DNA from: Nitrososphaerales archaeon TH703
GTDB lineage: Archaea; Thermoproteota; Nitrososphaeria; Nitrososphaerales; Nitrososphaeraceae
Direction of reading: 5' to 3'
DNA: 6,581 bases
NCBI GenBank assembly: GCA_014523525.1
Contig: JAATVL010000215.1
Location: forward strand, 1-6,581
This document shows, piece by piece, positions 1-6,499 of the stretch. The notes beneath the pieces were generated by a model that did not search any database, was not told where the DNA came from, and saw only the letters and a program-made list of their open reading frames with translations. A program made the position numbers and the translations under genes. Positions within the stretch are counted from its first letter, which is position 1; each line of letters starts with the position of its first letter.

Positions 1-194
1 ATGAATTGTATTATGCTGATGAGGTATTCTTAACAGGAACGGCAGCTGAAATTAAGTCAATTGGTGAAATTGATAAAATAACCATTGCTAATGGAAGAAC
101 TGGAAAAATTACAACAAAGTTACAAAATCTTTACAATCAAATAGTACATGGTAATAATGAAAAATTTAAGAAGTGGCTCACATACATTCATTGA
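1..194 (+). CDS. ilvE: Branched-chain amino acid aminotransferase, C-terminal end (partial)
   Basis: This is the last 64 or so codons of a gene that begins before the window; the frame reads from base 3 and ends at TGA 192-194. The motif ADEVFLTGTAAEI, followed by a segment reading G-E-I-D-K-I-T-I-A-N-G-R-T-G and then T-K-L-Q, matches the C-terminal part of class IV PLP aminotransferases of the IlvE type. In that family the TGTA segment contributes to binding the PLP phosphate. The enzyme interconverts valine, leucine and isoleucine with their 2-oxo acids using glutamate/2-oxoglutarate in the cytoplasm. The catalytic lysine and most of the fold lie outside the window, so the substrate class is inferred from the tail only; D-amino acid aminotransferase or aminodeoxychorismate lyase relatives are less likely. 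A TTG at base 6 is an internal leucine codon, not a start. The gene converges with pyrB, with 83 bp between the two stop codons. Confidence 0.85.
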   Translation, partial: ELYYADEVFLTGTAAEIKSIGEIDKITIANGRTGKITTKLQNLYNQIVHGNNEKFKKWLTYIH

Positions 195-277
195 AAGATA
201 GATATTCACTTCAACCTTATATTGTATTCTAGTGAGTAAGAGTTAAGGGTTTGAGAGGGATAGTGAGAATGAGTCCT

Positions 278-1216
278 CTAGAGAGGAGATTCATTTAATA
301 TTAATGCAAGGAGGGCTGATCTTAAATCTTTACCATAAGACGCTTGCTTAAAGTAAATCGCATTAGATTTACTATCTATATCCTTCGATATCTCATCTAT
401 TCTTGGTAACGGATGCATAATAGATATATCAGGTTTAAACTGTTTCAGAATATTACTATCAATTGTATAAGCTCCTTTAACTTTTTCATATTCTTGCGGA
501 TCTGAAAATCTTTCTTTCTGAATTCTGGTAACGTACAGTATGTCTGAATTTTTAAGAACTTTCTCATTAATCTCTACCAGTTCTACAATTTTCATCTTAT
601 TTTTTAAACCATAGATCGACTCTTGTCGAATTTGTAATGTTGGTGGAGAGACTAGAATGACTTCAACGTCATAATTGGAAAGACCATATAATAAGGAATA
701 AATGGTTCGTCCGTATTTCAAATCTCCCAAGATACAAATCTTTAATCCATCAATTTTCTTTTTTTCTTTTGCTATTGTATATAAATCAAGCATTGCTTGC
801 GTTGGATGTTCTTCACTTCCACTACCTCCATTAATGATTGGATGATCAGAAATTTCGGCGGCAAATTTACTTGAACCATCAAGTTGGTGACGTAGGATTA
901 TGATATCTGAATAAAGATCCATAACTCGCACAGTGTCCTGTAAACTTTCTCCTTTCTCTATTGAAGATGATCTTAGATCGGATATTCCAATTGAGCTTCC
1001 ACCTATTGACGCCATTGCTGCTTCAAAACTCATTCTAGTCCTGGTACTTGGTTCATAAAACAGATATCCCATTATTCTGGCTTTTCCGAATTCGTCTTTT
1101 TCTTTAGGTTTTAGCTTCTTTATTTTATCGGTTTTATCAAATAAGAACTCAAGATCATCTTTCTCGAAATCTTTAATTGAAACAACATCTCGATTAAAGA
1201 ATCTATTAGCCTTCAC
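278..1216 (-). CDS. pyrB: Aspartate carbamoyltransferase, catalytic subunit
   Basis: PyrB joins carbamoyl phosphate and L-aspartate to give N-carbamoyl-aspartate, the committed step of pyrimidine synthesis, in the cytoplasm. The 312-residue length is normal. The N-terminal carbamoyl-phosphate domain has EPSTRTRMSFE (residues 55-65; S57-T58-R59-T60), the 80s loop S84-x3-K88 borrowed by the neighbouring subunit, R109, and HPTQ at 137-140. The aspartate domain has R170, R231-x-Q233 and HPLPRIDEI at 268-276. The end shows the typical YFKQASYG. All catalytic positions known from E. coli PyrB have a counterpart. The start is GTG at 1214-1216: an in-frame TGA lies immediately upstream, and the conserved RDVVSIKDF begins only eight residues in, so this is the first possible and best start. 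No regulatory-chain gene pyrI follows; the next gene (ilvE) is convergent. The upstream palindrome at 1227-1241 may be involved in control. Confidence 0.97.
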   Translation of the reverse strand: MKANRFFNRDVVSIKDFEKDDLEFLFDKTDKIKKLKPKEKDEFGKARIMGYLFYEPSTRTRMSFEAAMASIGGSSIGISDLRSSSIEKGESLQDTVRVMDLYSDIIILRHQLDGSSKFAAEISDHPIINGGSGSEEHPTQAMLDLYTIAKEKKKIDGLKICILGDLKYGRTIYSLLYGLSNYDVEVILVSPPTLQIRQESIYGLKNKMKIVELVEINEKVLKNSDILYVTRIQKERFSDPQEYEKVKGAYTIDSNILKQFKPDISIMHPLPRIDEISKDIDSKSNAIYFKQASYGKDLRSALLALILNESPL

Positions 1217-1226
1217 TCACTATCAC

Positions 1227-1241
1227 TATCATAATATGATA
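1227..1241. promoter_or_regulatory. Perfect palindrome in the pyrB leader, possible operator
   Basis: Bases 1227-1241 read TATCATA-A-TATGATA, a perfect 7+1+7 inverted repeat. It lies 10 bp upstream of the pyrB GTG and is flanked on the pyrB side by repeated TCACTA units (1217-1228). It sits in the divergent spacer shared with the gene at 1336. Position and symmetry fit a dimeric repressor site near the pyrB transcription start, but an AT-rich palindrome this short can arise by chance and no regulator is known from this window. Confidence 0.35.
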
Positions 1242-1294
1242 ATGCCCCTTTACAAAAAGATTCTTATCAGAATTCAAATAAAATGATAACTTTC

Positions 1295-1310
1295 TATATA
1301 GCATATATTA
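1295..1310 (+). promoter_or_regulatory. TATA-box (box A) region for the exported protein gene
   Basis: TATATA at 1295-1300 and ATATATTA at 1303-1310 form an archaeal TATA-like region. The second element is centred about 30 bp before the TTG start at 1336, which would place transcription initiation at or within a few bases of the start codon. No Shine-Dalgarno sequence is visible between it and the start, so a leaderless transcript is inferred. Confidence 0.5.
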
Positions 1311-1335
1311 GAGATTTTTTAATTAAATTTGCAGT

Positions 1336-2262
1336 TTGAATAAGAACATATCGACTTTATTTTTTGTTTTGGTGTTAACATTTGCAATATTAATTCAGAA
1401 TGAGAGTGCATCTACATTTGGCCAAGCCACCGATACAACAACTAAAAATTATTCTAATTTGACTATGCCCATTAAAAATACCACAATATTAGATAATAAA
1501 TCTAAGATGCAATTCTTTGGTTTAGCTGATCAAAAGAACTCCTCTGTTAAGACTGTTACCTATACCCCAAAATATTTATGCGGAAATGTAACTTCTGATG
1601 AAGGTCCGGTAAGACCAGGCCATTATGATACTGATATGAGTATCCTTAACAAACAAGATTATCCGATAAAAATCCTTTGGAACGTCATACCTAATGATGG
1701 TAATTCATCAAATTCAATCATCAAGATTCTTAAATCTGAAAGCTCAACTGCTATAACATGCAAAGATATTCTACGGTTAGTTACTGATAGAAAGAACTTA
1801 CAGGAAGGATTTGTTTTGATATCTCTACCAATAAGCGGTAATATCATTGGTGCATTCCCGGATCCTAATAATCCAGAAGCATCAATTTTAAGATCTATTA
1901 ATGATTCACAATCAAATTTGATTGATGTCCAGGTATTTTATACAGCAAACGCACTACCTAAACTTCCTAGTGAAATGATTTTCAATAAGATTGATTTTAG
2001 AATTTTAAGTGATCCAAGTGGAAAAATACCCCAATCATTTTTGAGGCAATTGCTAGAGGTTTCATTATTGTCCAATACGAATCAAATTTACGACCAAGTA
2101 TTTCGTCTTAAGTCTCTATTAAAGGAAAGATTTAATTTATCAGATTCTGAATTGAATGCTATTAATATTCAAATCGAAAGTTCTGATATAGATGCGATTT
2201 TTACAAACGATGACCATGCAATATCATCATCACGCCTGAGTCCTAACATATACTTTAGGTGA
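1336..2262 (+). CDS. Exported protein of unknown function, sequon-rich
   Basis: I do not recognise this 308-residue family. Residues 1-26 look like a signal peptide or N-terminal anchor: polar MNKNIST, a hydrophobic core LFFVLVLTFAILI (8-20), then small residues ESAS where cleavage could occur. The rest is hydrophilic without another membrane span, so the protein is probably secreted or held at the cell surface. It carries about nine N-x-S/T sequons after the signal (N38, N41, N48, N54, N68, N84, N123, N189, N267), fitting archaeal N-glycosylation. Two cysteines, C82 and C142, could form a disulfide. The most conserved-looking stretch is YTPKYLCG then GPVRPGHYDTD (77-100), followed by a probable beta-rich region; residues about 230-290 look helical. 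The start is TTG 1336-1338, chosen because an in-frame TAA lies at 1324-1326, the signal peptide begins here, and a TATA region lies at the right distance. It is divergent from pyrB and convergent with eif6, so probably transcribed alone. Confidence 0.78.
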   Translation: MNKNISTLFFVLVLTFAILIQNESASTFGQATDTTTKNYSNLTMPIKNTTILDNKSKMQFFGLADQKNSSVKTVTYTPKYLCGNVTSDEGPVRPGHYDTDMSILNKQDYPIKILWNVIPNDGNSSNSIIKILKSESSTAITCKDILRLVTDRKNLQEGFVLISLPISGNIIGAFPDPNNPEASILRSINDSQSNLIDVQVFYTANALPKLPSEMIFNKIDFRILSDPSGKIPQSFLRQLLEVSLLSNTNQIYDQVFRLKSLLKERFNLSDSELNAINIQIESSDIDAIFTNDDHAISSSRLSPNIYFR

Positions 2263-2351
2263 TAACTGGATTAAAGGAAAGCTGCAATTTTGCTGCTGGC
2301 AATTAAATAGGTTGTATTATAATTAGAAGGATCAAGATCTATTAGAGTAAG

Positions 2352-3017
2352 TTATACTTTTAGTGCCCTACTTATCATTATTAATTCAGGCCCCGTAGTT
2401 AAATTACCTACTATAACTGAGCTGAAATTAGCTAAGATTCCCGATGATAGGAAAGGTGAGCCTCCGTTGACGGTAGCTGGTTCTGCTTCGACTTGAAGTA
2501 TTTCGGATATTCTGCTGATTTCCCAATCATTAGCTATTGGATGAACAATAGCTCCAGCATTTGTAGCGACTATCATCGATCCAACCTGGACATATCCCCC
2601 GATTGAGAATGTTTGAATAGGAACGCCTAAAATATCTTTAATATTTTGATCCGCTTCCCCTTTGAATAAATTTGAAACTACTGCTCCCTTATCATTTGCT
2701 GAAATTAAGTTTCCGATTGCAGTAAACTTACTTTTTAGTCGGTCCACATTTAAACCTGTTTGCTTCAAGATTCGGATCTCATCATCTGAAACAGTGTATG
2801 GTAATAAGATTCCATTGTTATTCATAACCGTCATTGGTCCTATCAATCGGGTCCCCGCTATTGAAACATGTATTATTTTTTCTATATCTAAATATTCTTT
2901 TAGTTTTTTGGCTTTTGTTTCTGCAAATCCAAATGGGAGTAGAAGAGTATCATTATTTGTTCGTACAAATAAACCCACATTTGGACTTCTGTAAACATCA
3001 TACTTGTGGATCACCAA
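2352..3017 (-). CDS. eif6: Translation initiation factor 6 (aIF6)
   Basis: aIF6 binds the large ribosomal subunit and prevents its joining to the small subunit; it is shared by archaea and eukaryotes and has a five-fold pseudosymmetric pentein fold. The 221-residue length is typical. Repeated family signatures appear in order: SPNVGLF (11-17), AGTRLIGP with NNNGILLP (54-73), a segment reading A-I-G-N-L-I-S-A-N-D-K-G-A-V-V (100-114), ATNAGAIVHP (151-160), and TVNGGSPFLSSGILAN then GNLTTGPEL near the end (182-212). The recurrent N-G/N-x-G-x-x-x-P pattern reflects the internal repeats. The start is TTG 3015-3017 or the adjacent GTG 3012-3014; a GGAGAG stretch at 3027-3032 lies 9 nt before the TTG and 12 nt before the GTG, favouring TTG. 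No other start codon occurs before the upstream in-frame TAA at 3045-3047. In many archaea this gene sits with ribosomal protein genes such as L31e; here it does not, lying instead downstream of nrdJ and convergent with an exported protein gene. Confidence 0.97.
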   Translation of the reverse strand: MVIHKYDVYRSPNVGLFVRTNNDTLLLPFGFAETKAKKLKEYLDIEKIIHVSIAGTRLIGPMTVMNNNGILLPYTVSDDEIRILKQTGLNVDRLKSKFTAIGNLISANDKGAVVSNLFKGEADQNIKDILGVPIQTFSIGGYVQVGSMIVATNAGAIVHPIANDWEISRISEILQVEAEPATVNGGSPFLSSGILANFSSVIVGNLTTGPELIMISRALKV

Positions 3018-3026
3018 TTGTTTATT

Positions 3027-3032
3027 CTCTCC
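3027..3032 (-). promoter_or_regulatory. Shine-Dalgarno-like site for eif6
   Basis: On the minus strand these bases read GGAGAG, 9 nt before the TTG start and 12 nt before the alternative GTG. It matters because both starts are non-ATG and the spacing favours the TTG. It also implies that the eif6 transcript has a leader, unlike the probably leaderless nrdJ. Confidence 0.45.
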
Positions 3033-3175
3033 ATTATGTGAGTGTTATATGACAATATTTCTCTTATGTACGACTGAGATAAGAAACTATCTACCGATTT
3101 AATTTTATGTTTTAAAACTACTTGGCAAGGCAGCAACTACTGATAATTCCTACATTATGTATGAAGTATCTTGCT

Positions 3176-3186
3176 AAAAATAAAAA
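3176..3186 (-). terminator. T-tract terminator after nrdJ
   Basis: The minus strand reads TTTTTATTTTT here, starting 14 nt after the nrdJ stop codon. Archaeal RNA polymerase terminates at T-rich tracts without a required hairpin, so this is a plausible terminator separating nrdJ from eif6. No strong stem-loop precedes it. The remainder of the 183-bp spacer to eif6 holds no reading frame I can support. Confidence 0.5.
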
Positions 3187-3200
3187 TGTGAATGGTGGAT

Positions 3201-5921
3201 TTATCCTGACATGCAGGAGCTAAAACCACATTCAATGCACAAATTGCATCCTTCAGTAATAATCAATCTTGCATTACATGACGGACATTCTTCGTACTCA
3301 AACTCATTTGGAGATGCAGCCATGCTCATTTTTAGTTTAGATTGAGAAATATTGATTGTATTATCTGTTGTTACCATTTCTTCTGTACTTCTGAAGACTT
3401 TTTCAACTTGTGTCATAACATACTCTTGCTTTACGTTACTATGAATATGATCAATTACATAGGCACTTGGTTTTACAATAAATTTTTTCTCCTTTTCATT
3501 TCCGGTTATATGGAGCACCTGTTCATGTCTAGAGCCATCTCTATAAACTGTAACCCCCTTTAATCCCAATTCGTGTGACAAAAGATAAGCTGCCTTTATG
3601 TCTTCCACTGTAACGTCTGATGGCATGTTAATAGTCTTTGCTATTGCATTGCTAATCCATTTCTGCCAAACTGCCTGAGCCATTAAATGATCAGTCCAAT
3701 GTACGTCAATAGCTGTTACAAATATTTTCTGTAGTCTTTCTGGAATTTCGGCCAATCCTCTTACAGAACCATAATTATTAGCAATCTTTGTTAGAATTTC
3801 ATCATTATACAATCCATTTTCCTTCAGTACATTCTCGAATATGCTATTTGTATAGAAGAACCTTCCTACAGTAACCCGTTTTTCAAAAACTAGTGCAAAT
3901 ACTGGTTCAACACCATTTGAGGTGTCAGCTATCATAGATAAAGTTCCTGTAGGAGCGATTGTAGTGGTCCATGAGTTTCTAATTCCATATTTTTCTATCT
4001 TCTCAACTAATGAATCCCAGTCGTATGAGTGATATCGCTTTGGAATTTCATAGTATCCTGCTACTGGTATCATTTTTCCTTCAACATAATCAGTCTGATT
4101 GAATAACGGAAAAGCTCCTCTTGCTTTGGCAATCGCAACGCTTTCTTCCATGCTATAATAAGATAGGGTTTCTGCTATTCTATTCATAAACTCATAACCT
4201 TCTTTTGAATTGTATGATATTTCTAGGGTAAATAAAAGATCAGCAATACCCATTATTCCGAGGCCTATTCTCCTTGTTAATAGCGTATTGCGTTCAATTT
4301 CTTCAACAGGATACTTGTTCATGTCTATAACATTATCTAAAAATCTCGTAGAGAGGCGTATTGCCTGCTCATAACGCTGCCAGTCAAATTCATATTTTCC
4401 ATCAATATTACGCTTAACAAAATTGGCCAAATTAATAGATCCTAAATTGCATGATTCATATGGATAGAGTGATTGTTCGCCACACGGATTTGTTGCTCTA
4501 AGAGGTCCTTCTTTTACATTTATGCAGGGATTATATTTGTTGATATTGTCGAAAAATATGACACCTGGCTCAGCGCTTTTCCAGGCGCTGAAGGTAATTA
4601 GATCTAAAAGCTGATGTGAATCAATCTGCTTGATTGGTTCATTGGTTGTTGGATTTCTAAGAGTGTATCTGTGATTATTTTCGTTAATTATTGATTCCCA
4701 GAAATCACTCCAAATCCCAACGCTTACATTAAAGTTTTCAAATATACCTGGTTTGGTTTTGGCTGTGACGAACTTTTCAATATCAGGATGCCAAGATTCC
4801 ATTATTCCCATGTTTGCTCCCCTCCTTTTTCCACCTTGTTTTACCACGTCTGTAATTGTGTCTATAATTCTCATAAAAGAGATCGGTCCTGAAGCAACTC
4901 CAGAAGTTGATGCTACTATATCACCTTCAGGACGGAGATTAGAATAGTTAATACCAACCCCTCCACCCGATTTGAATATCATCGCTGCATCAGTTGAGGA
5001 TTTCATTATCTCTGACATGTCATCTTTCATATCCAATACAAAGCATGCTGAGAGTTGACCAAGTCTTGCGCCAGCATTCATAAGAGTAGGTGTATTTGGT
5101 AGGAAGTCTTTTGACACCATCAAATTATAATATTCAATGATTCTATCAGAATACTTTGACAAGTTACCTTCGGCAATCAGTCGTAGAAGATCTTTAAAGC
5201 TAATTTTCATATGGCCGCTTTTTGCCAAATGAATGTAATGTCTAATCAATGATTCAAAGTGGTATCTATTAAGATAGTAATTGCCAATTTTTAGTTTCAG
5301 GTGAAAATCATCTATTTTTTTATAGTATTCTTCAGCTTCGGTGATATTTTGAACTACTACATCGTTATTAGAGTACAATTCAGTATCGTGGAGTATATCA
5401 GGGATTGTTACGAGAATTGCGACTCGTTCAAAAAGTGATCTAGGATTTTCGATTATCTCATTATTATTATCTCTTAACAAGTAGCGTGAAGCTAGGACCC
5501 TGAGAGAATTAATATCAAAGGATTTATCCACTTCGTCAAGGTCCTTCTTATTTAGAATTTTCTTCTTTTCATCTCTGATCTTGCGTCGTTCGTGTCTGTA
5601 CAGGATGTAGGCCTTGGCGGTCTCTGAAAGTCCTTCCTCAATTAAAATCGATTCGACCATGTCCTGCACATCTTCAACGCTAGGAATTCGGTTGGTATCA
5701 AAAACGGAAAATTGTTGATCCATTTTTTGTACAACTTTCTCTGATAATTTTTCAGCAAGCTTGTAATCTGCTTTACCTGCAGCCATTAATGCTTTGTGGA
5801 TGGCATTAGAAATCTTTGAATTCTTAAACTCGACTAATCCTCTATCCCTCTTCCTAATTTGCGCTATTGGTTTTGTGTTTTTATTCGAAGAATCATCAAC
5901 CTCAGTAATTTCTTTTGCCAT
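3201..5921 (-). CDS. nrdJ: Adenosylcobalamin-dependent (class II) ribonucleotide reductase
   Basis: NrdJ reduces ribonucleotides to deoxyribonucleotides using a radical from adenosylcobalamin, supplying DNA synthesis in the cytoplasm. Domains in order: an ATP-cone at about 19-112 (IRKRDRGLVEF onward), which usually carries allosteric control; the N-terminal RNR region; the catalytic barrel at about 270-800; a variable linker; and a C-terminal zinc ribbon. Catalytic residues are visible: C293 (SACFVL), N478-P-C480-G-E482, and C491 (ESCNLGSIN). C480 is the expected thiyl-radical cysteine, while C293 and C491 form the substrate-reducing pair; spacing matches the Thermotoga enzyme. Phosphate-binding loops include KQGGKRRGAN (361-370) and APTGTLSMIADTSNG (656-670). 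The tail has C879-x2-C882 and C892-x2-C895-x2-C898-x4-C903, the NrdJ_Z-type ending thought to pass electrons from thioredoxin. No small-subunit gene is adjacent, as expected for class II. The start is ATG 5919-5921, with a TATA-like element about 32 bp upstream. No intein or frameshift is seen. Confidence 0.97.
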   Translation of the reverse strand: MAKEITEVDDSSNKNTKPIAQIRKRDRGLVEFKNSKISNAIHKALMAAGKADYKLAEKLSEKVVQKMDQQFSVFDTNRIPSVEDVQDMVESILIEEGLSETAKAYILYRHERRKIRDEKKKILNKKDLDEVDKSFDINSLRVLASRYLLRDNNNEIIENPRSLFERVAILVTIPDILHDTELYSNNDVVVQNITEAEEYYKKIDDFHLKLKIGNYYLNRYHFESLIRHYIHLAKSGHMKISFKDLLRLIAEGNLSKYSDRIIEYYNLMVSKDFLPNTPTLMNAGARLGQLSACFVLDMKDDMSEIMKSSTDAAMIFKSGGGVGINYSNLRPEGDIVASTSGVASGPISFMRIIDTITDVVKQGGKRRGANMGIMESWHPDIEKFVTAKTKPGIFENFNVSVGIWSDFWESIINENNHRYTLRNPTTNEPIKQIDSHQLLDLITFSAWKSAEPGVIFFDNINKYNPCINVKEGPLRATNPCGEQSLYPYESCNLGSINLANFVKRNIDGKYEFDWQRYEQAIRLSTRFLDNVIDMNKYPVEEIERNTLLTRRIGLGIMGIADLLFTLEISYNSKEGYEFMNRIAETLSYYSMEESVAIAKARGAFPLFNQTDYVEGKMIPVAGYYEIPKRYHSYDWDSLVEKIEKYGIRNSWTTTIAPTGTLSMIADTSNGVEPVFALVFEKRVTVGRFFYTNSIFENVLKENGLYNDEILTKIANNYGSVRGLAEIPERLQKIFVTAIDVHWTDHLMAQAVWQKWISNAIAKTINMPSDVTVEDIKAAYLLSHELGLKGVTVYRDGSRHEQVLHITGNEKEKKFIVKPSAYVIDHIHSNVKQEYVMTQVEKVFRSTEEMVTTDNTINISQSKLKMSMAASPNEFEYEECPSCNARLIITEGCNLCIECGFSSCMSG

Positions 5922-5946
5922 ACCCCTTTATACAGCTATAGCTTAG

Positions 5947-5960
5947 CTTAAAAATATTAT
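5947..5960 (-). promoter_or_regulatory. TATA box (box A) of nrdJ
   Basis: The minus strand reads ATAATATTTTTAAG, an archaeal box A-like element centred about 32 bp before the nrdJ ATG. It predicts initiation within a few bases of the start codon, so a leaderless or very short-leader mRNA. The sequence right before ATG is AAAGGGGT, which is not a clear ribosome binding site. Confidence 0.5.
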
Positions 5961-5964
5961 CTTA

Positions 5965-6108
5965 CTAAAAAATAATATAATGAAGGTTTAAACTATTTGA
6001 TTCAATATGATTATATTCATAAATTAGTGGAACGGTATTTTTGACATACTTCGGACATATCATTCTACAACCAAGACAAAATACGAATACGGTCGACTGA
6101 CTCTTAGG
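5965..6108 (-). pseudogene. Probable remnant of a small CxxC zinc-binding protein
   Basis: A 47-codon open stretch between TAG at 6109-6111 and TAG at 5965-5967 contains FVFCLGCRMICPKYVKN, with C11-x2-C14-x3-C18-P. I recall, without being able to verify, that Thaumarchaeota encode many small proteins starting with an F-C-x-G-C-R-x-x-C-P-x-Y block and carrying a second cysteine cluster further on; that second half is missing here. There is no ATG, GTG or TTG before the cysteines in this frame; the only ATG (6061-6063) would lose the first two. A neighbouring frame opens with ATG at 6117-6119 and would join this frame only through a frameshift. This suggests a truncated, frameshifted relic lying just upstream of nrdJ on the same strand. 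A chance open frame remains possible. Confidence 0.35.
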
Positions 6109-6111
6109 CTA

Positions 6112-6375
6112 GGATCCATAAGATAAGTAATCTTTTGTATGATGACTCTTGACACAATCAAATTGGTATGATTTATAATTATGACTTTATCAGAAATACT
6201 ATGAGGGCCTTCCACAGACATCTAGGAAGCTTTATGGCTGAGATTGCAAATTCTTTATTATGGTAACAAATGTGTTTTATGGAGGGCATGTGACTAACCA
6301 AATTGGATTCAGGACTAGCTCCCAAGTTCTTTTAGATTCAACTCAGAACTCGATGTTTATATCTTAGTTTAAACA
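6112..6375. other. Intergenic stretch with no recognised gene
   Basis: No reading frame here has family features. The longest ATG-initiated frame on the plus strand (6201-6266) is 21 codons; an unsupported open stretch covers part of 6180-6331 on the minus strand. Small inverted repeats occur: AAGAT/ATCTT at 6120-6134 and AGTTCT/AGAACT at 6325-6330 and 6345-6350. The octamer GTTTAAAC occurs at 5986-5993 and 6367-6374, bracketing most of the gap. I assign no function. Confidence 0.5.
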
Positions 6376-6389
6376 GTTGTATAAACAAC
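6376..6389. repeat. Short inverted repeat beyond the tRNA-like element
   Basis: GTTGT-ATAA-ACAAC forms a perfect 5-bp stem with a 4-nt loop, 7 bp past the 3' end of the minus-strand tRNA-like sequence. On that strand it is preceded by T-rich sequence (CTTCTTTC). It could mark transcript termination, though such a short stem may be chance. Confidence 0.3.
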
Positions 6390-6396
6390 GAAAGAA

Positions 6397-6470
6397 GGTA
6401 TCGGCAGGACTTGAATCCGCGCTCCCCTATTTAGCAGGTAGGCCTATTTTCCTTTCTACGCTACGAGCCC
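6397..6470 (-). tRNA. Degenerate tRNA-like sequence, anticodon position GCU
   Basis: Read on the minus strand, the 74 nt divide into exact class I tRNA segment lengths: acceptor GGGCTCG, T8-A9, D arm with A14, G15, G18-G19 and A21, anticodon arm CCTAC-CTGCTAA-ATAGG, five-base variable loop GGAGC ending in C48, T arm GCGGA-TTCAAGT-CCTGC, and acceptor CGATACC. The anticodon would be GCU (Ser). Defects: mismatches at 3-70 and 4-69, D stem pairs 10-25 and 11-24 absent, C31-A39, and A53-C61 in place of the nearly invariant G53-C61. A Ser tRNA should also have a long variable arm, which is absent. No CCA is encoded. The best reading is a decayed tRNA copy whose original identity may have differed (one change from GTT would make it Asn). 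An unusual functional tRNA-like RNA is the alternative. Confidence 0.5.
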
Positions 6471-6493
6471 GCTTTTATTTAGAATTCTAATGA

Positions 6494-6499
6494 TTTATA
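6494..6499 (-). promoter_or_regulatory. TATA box before the tRNA-like element
   Basis: The minus strand reads TATAAA here, within ACTATAAATC, centred about 27 bp before the first base of the tRNA-like sequence at 6470. That is the usual archaeal distance from box A to the transcription start, suggesting the element could still be transcribed starting exactly at its 5' end. In sequence this AT-rich, a chance TATAAA is common. Confidence 0.4.

Noticed and set aside
1659..1847. 62-codon minus-strand frame inside the exported-protein gene
   Set aside because: It lies wholly within a better-supported plus-strand gene and has no family features or promoter.
2280..2310. Possible hairpin TTGC-TGCTG-GCAA between the convergent genes
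   Set aside because: Only four base pairs and no following T tract; not a convincing terminator.
2662..3052. Two overlapping plus-strand frames opposite eif6
   Set aside because: They are antisense to a clearly recognised aIF6 gene and encode compositionally odd sequence.
3342..3563. Plus-strand frame opposite the nrdJ 3' end
   Set aside because: Antisense to nrdJ, no recognisable domain.
4753..4947. Plus-strand frame opposite the nrdJ catalytic region
   Set aside because: Antisense to the conserved nrdJ core, whose conservation explains the open frame.
6139..6145. ATGATGA resembling a C box of a C/D guide RNA
   Set aside because: No CTGA D box follows at a suitable distance, so a C/D sRNA is not supported.
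6201..6266. 21-codon plus-strand frame beginning with ATG
   Set aside because: Too short, no ribosome site or TATA box at a useful distance, and no recognisable motif.
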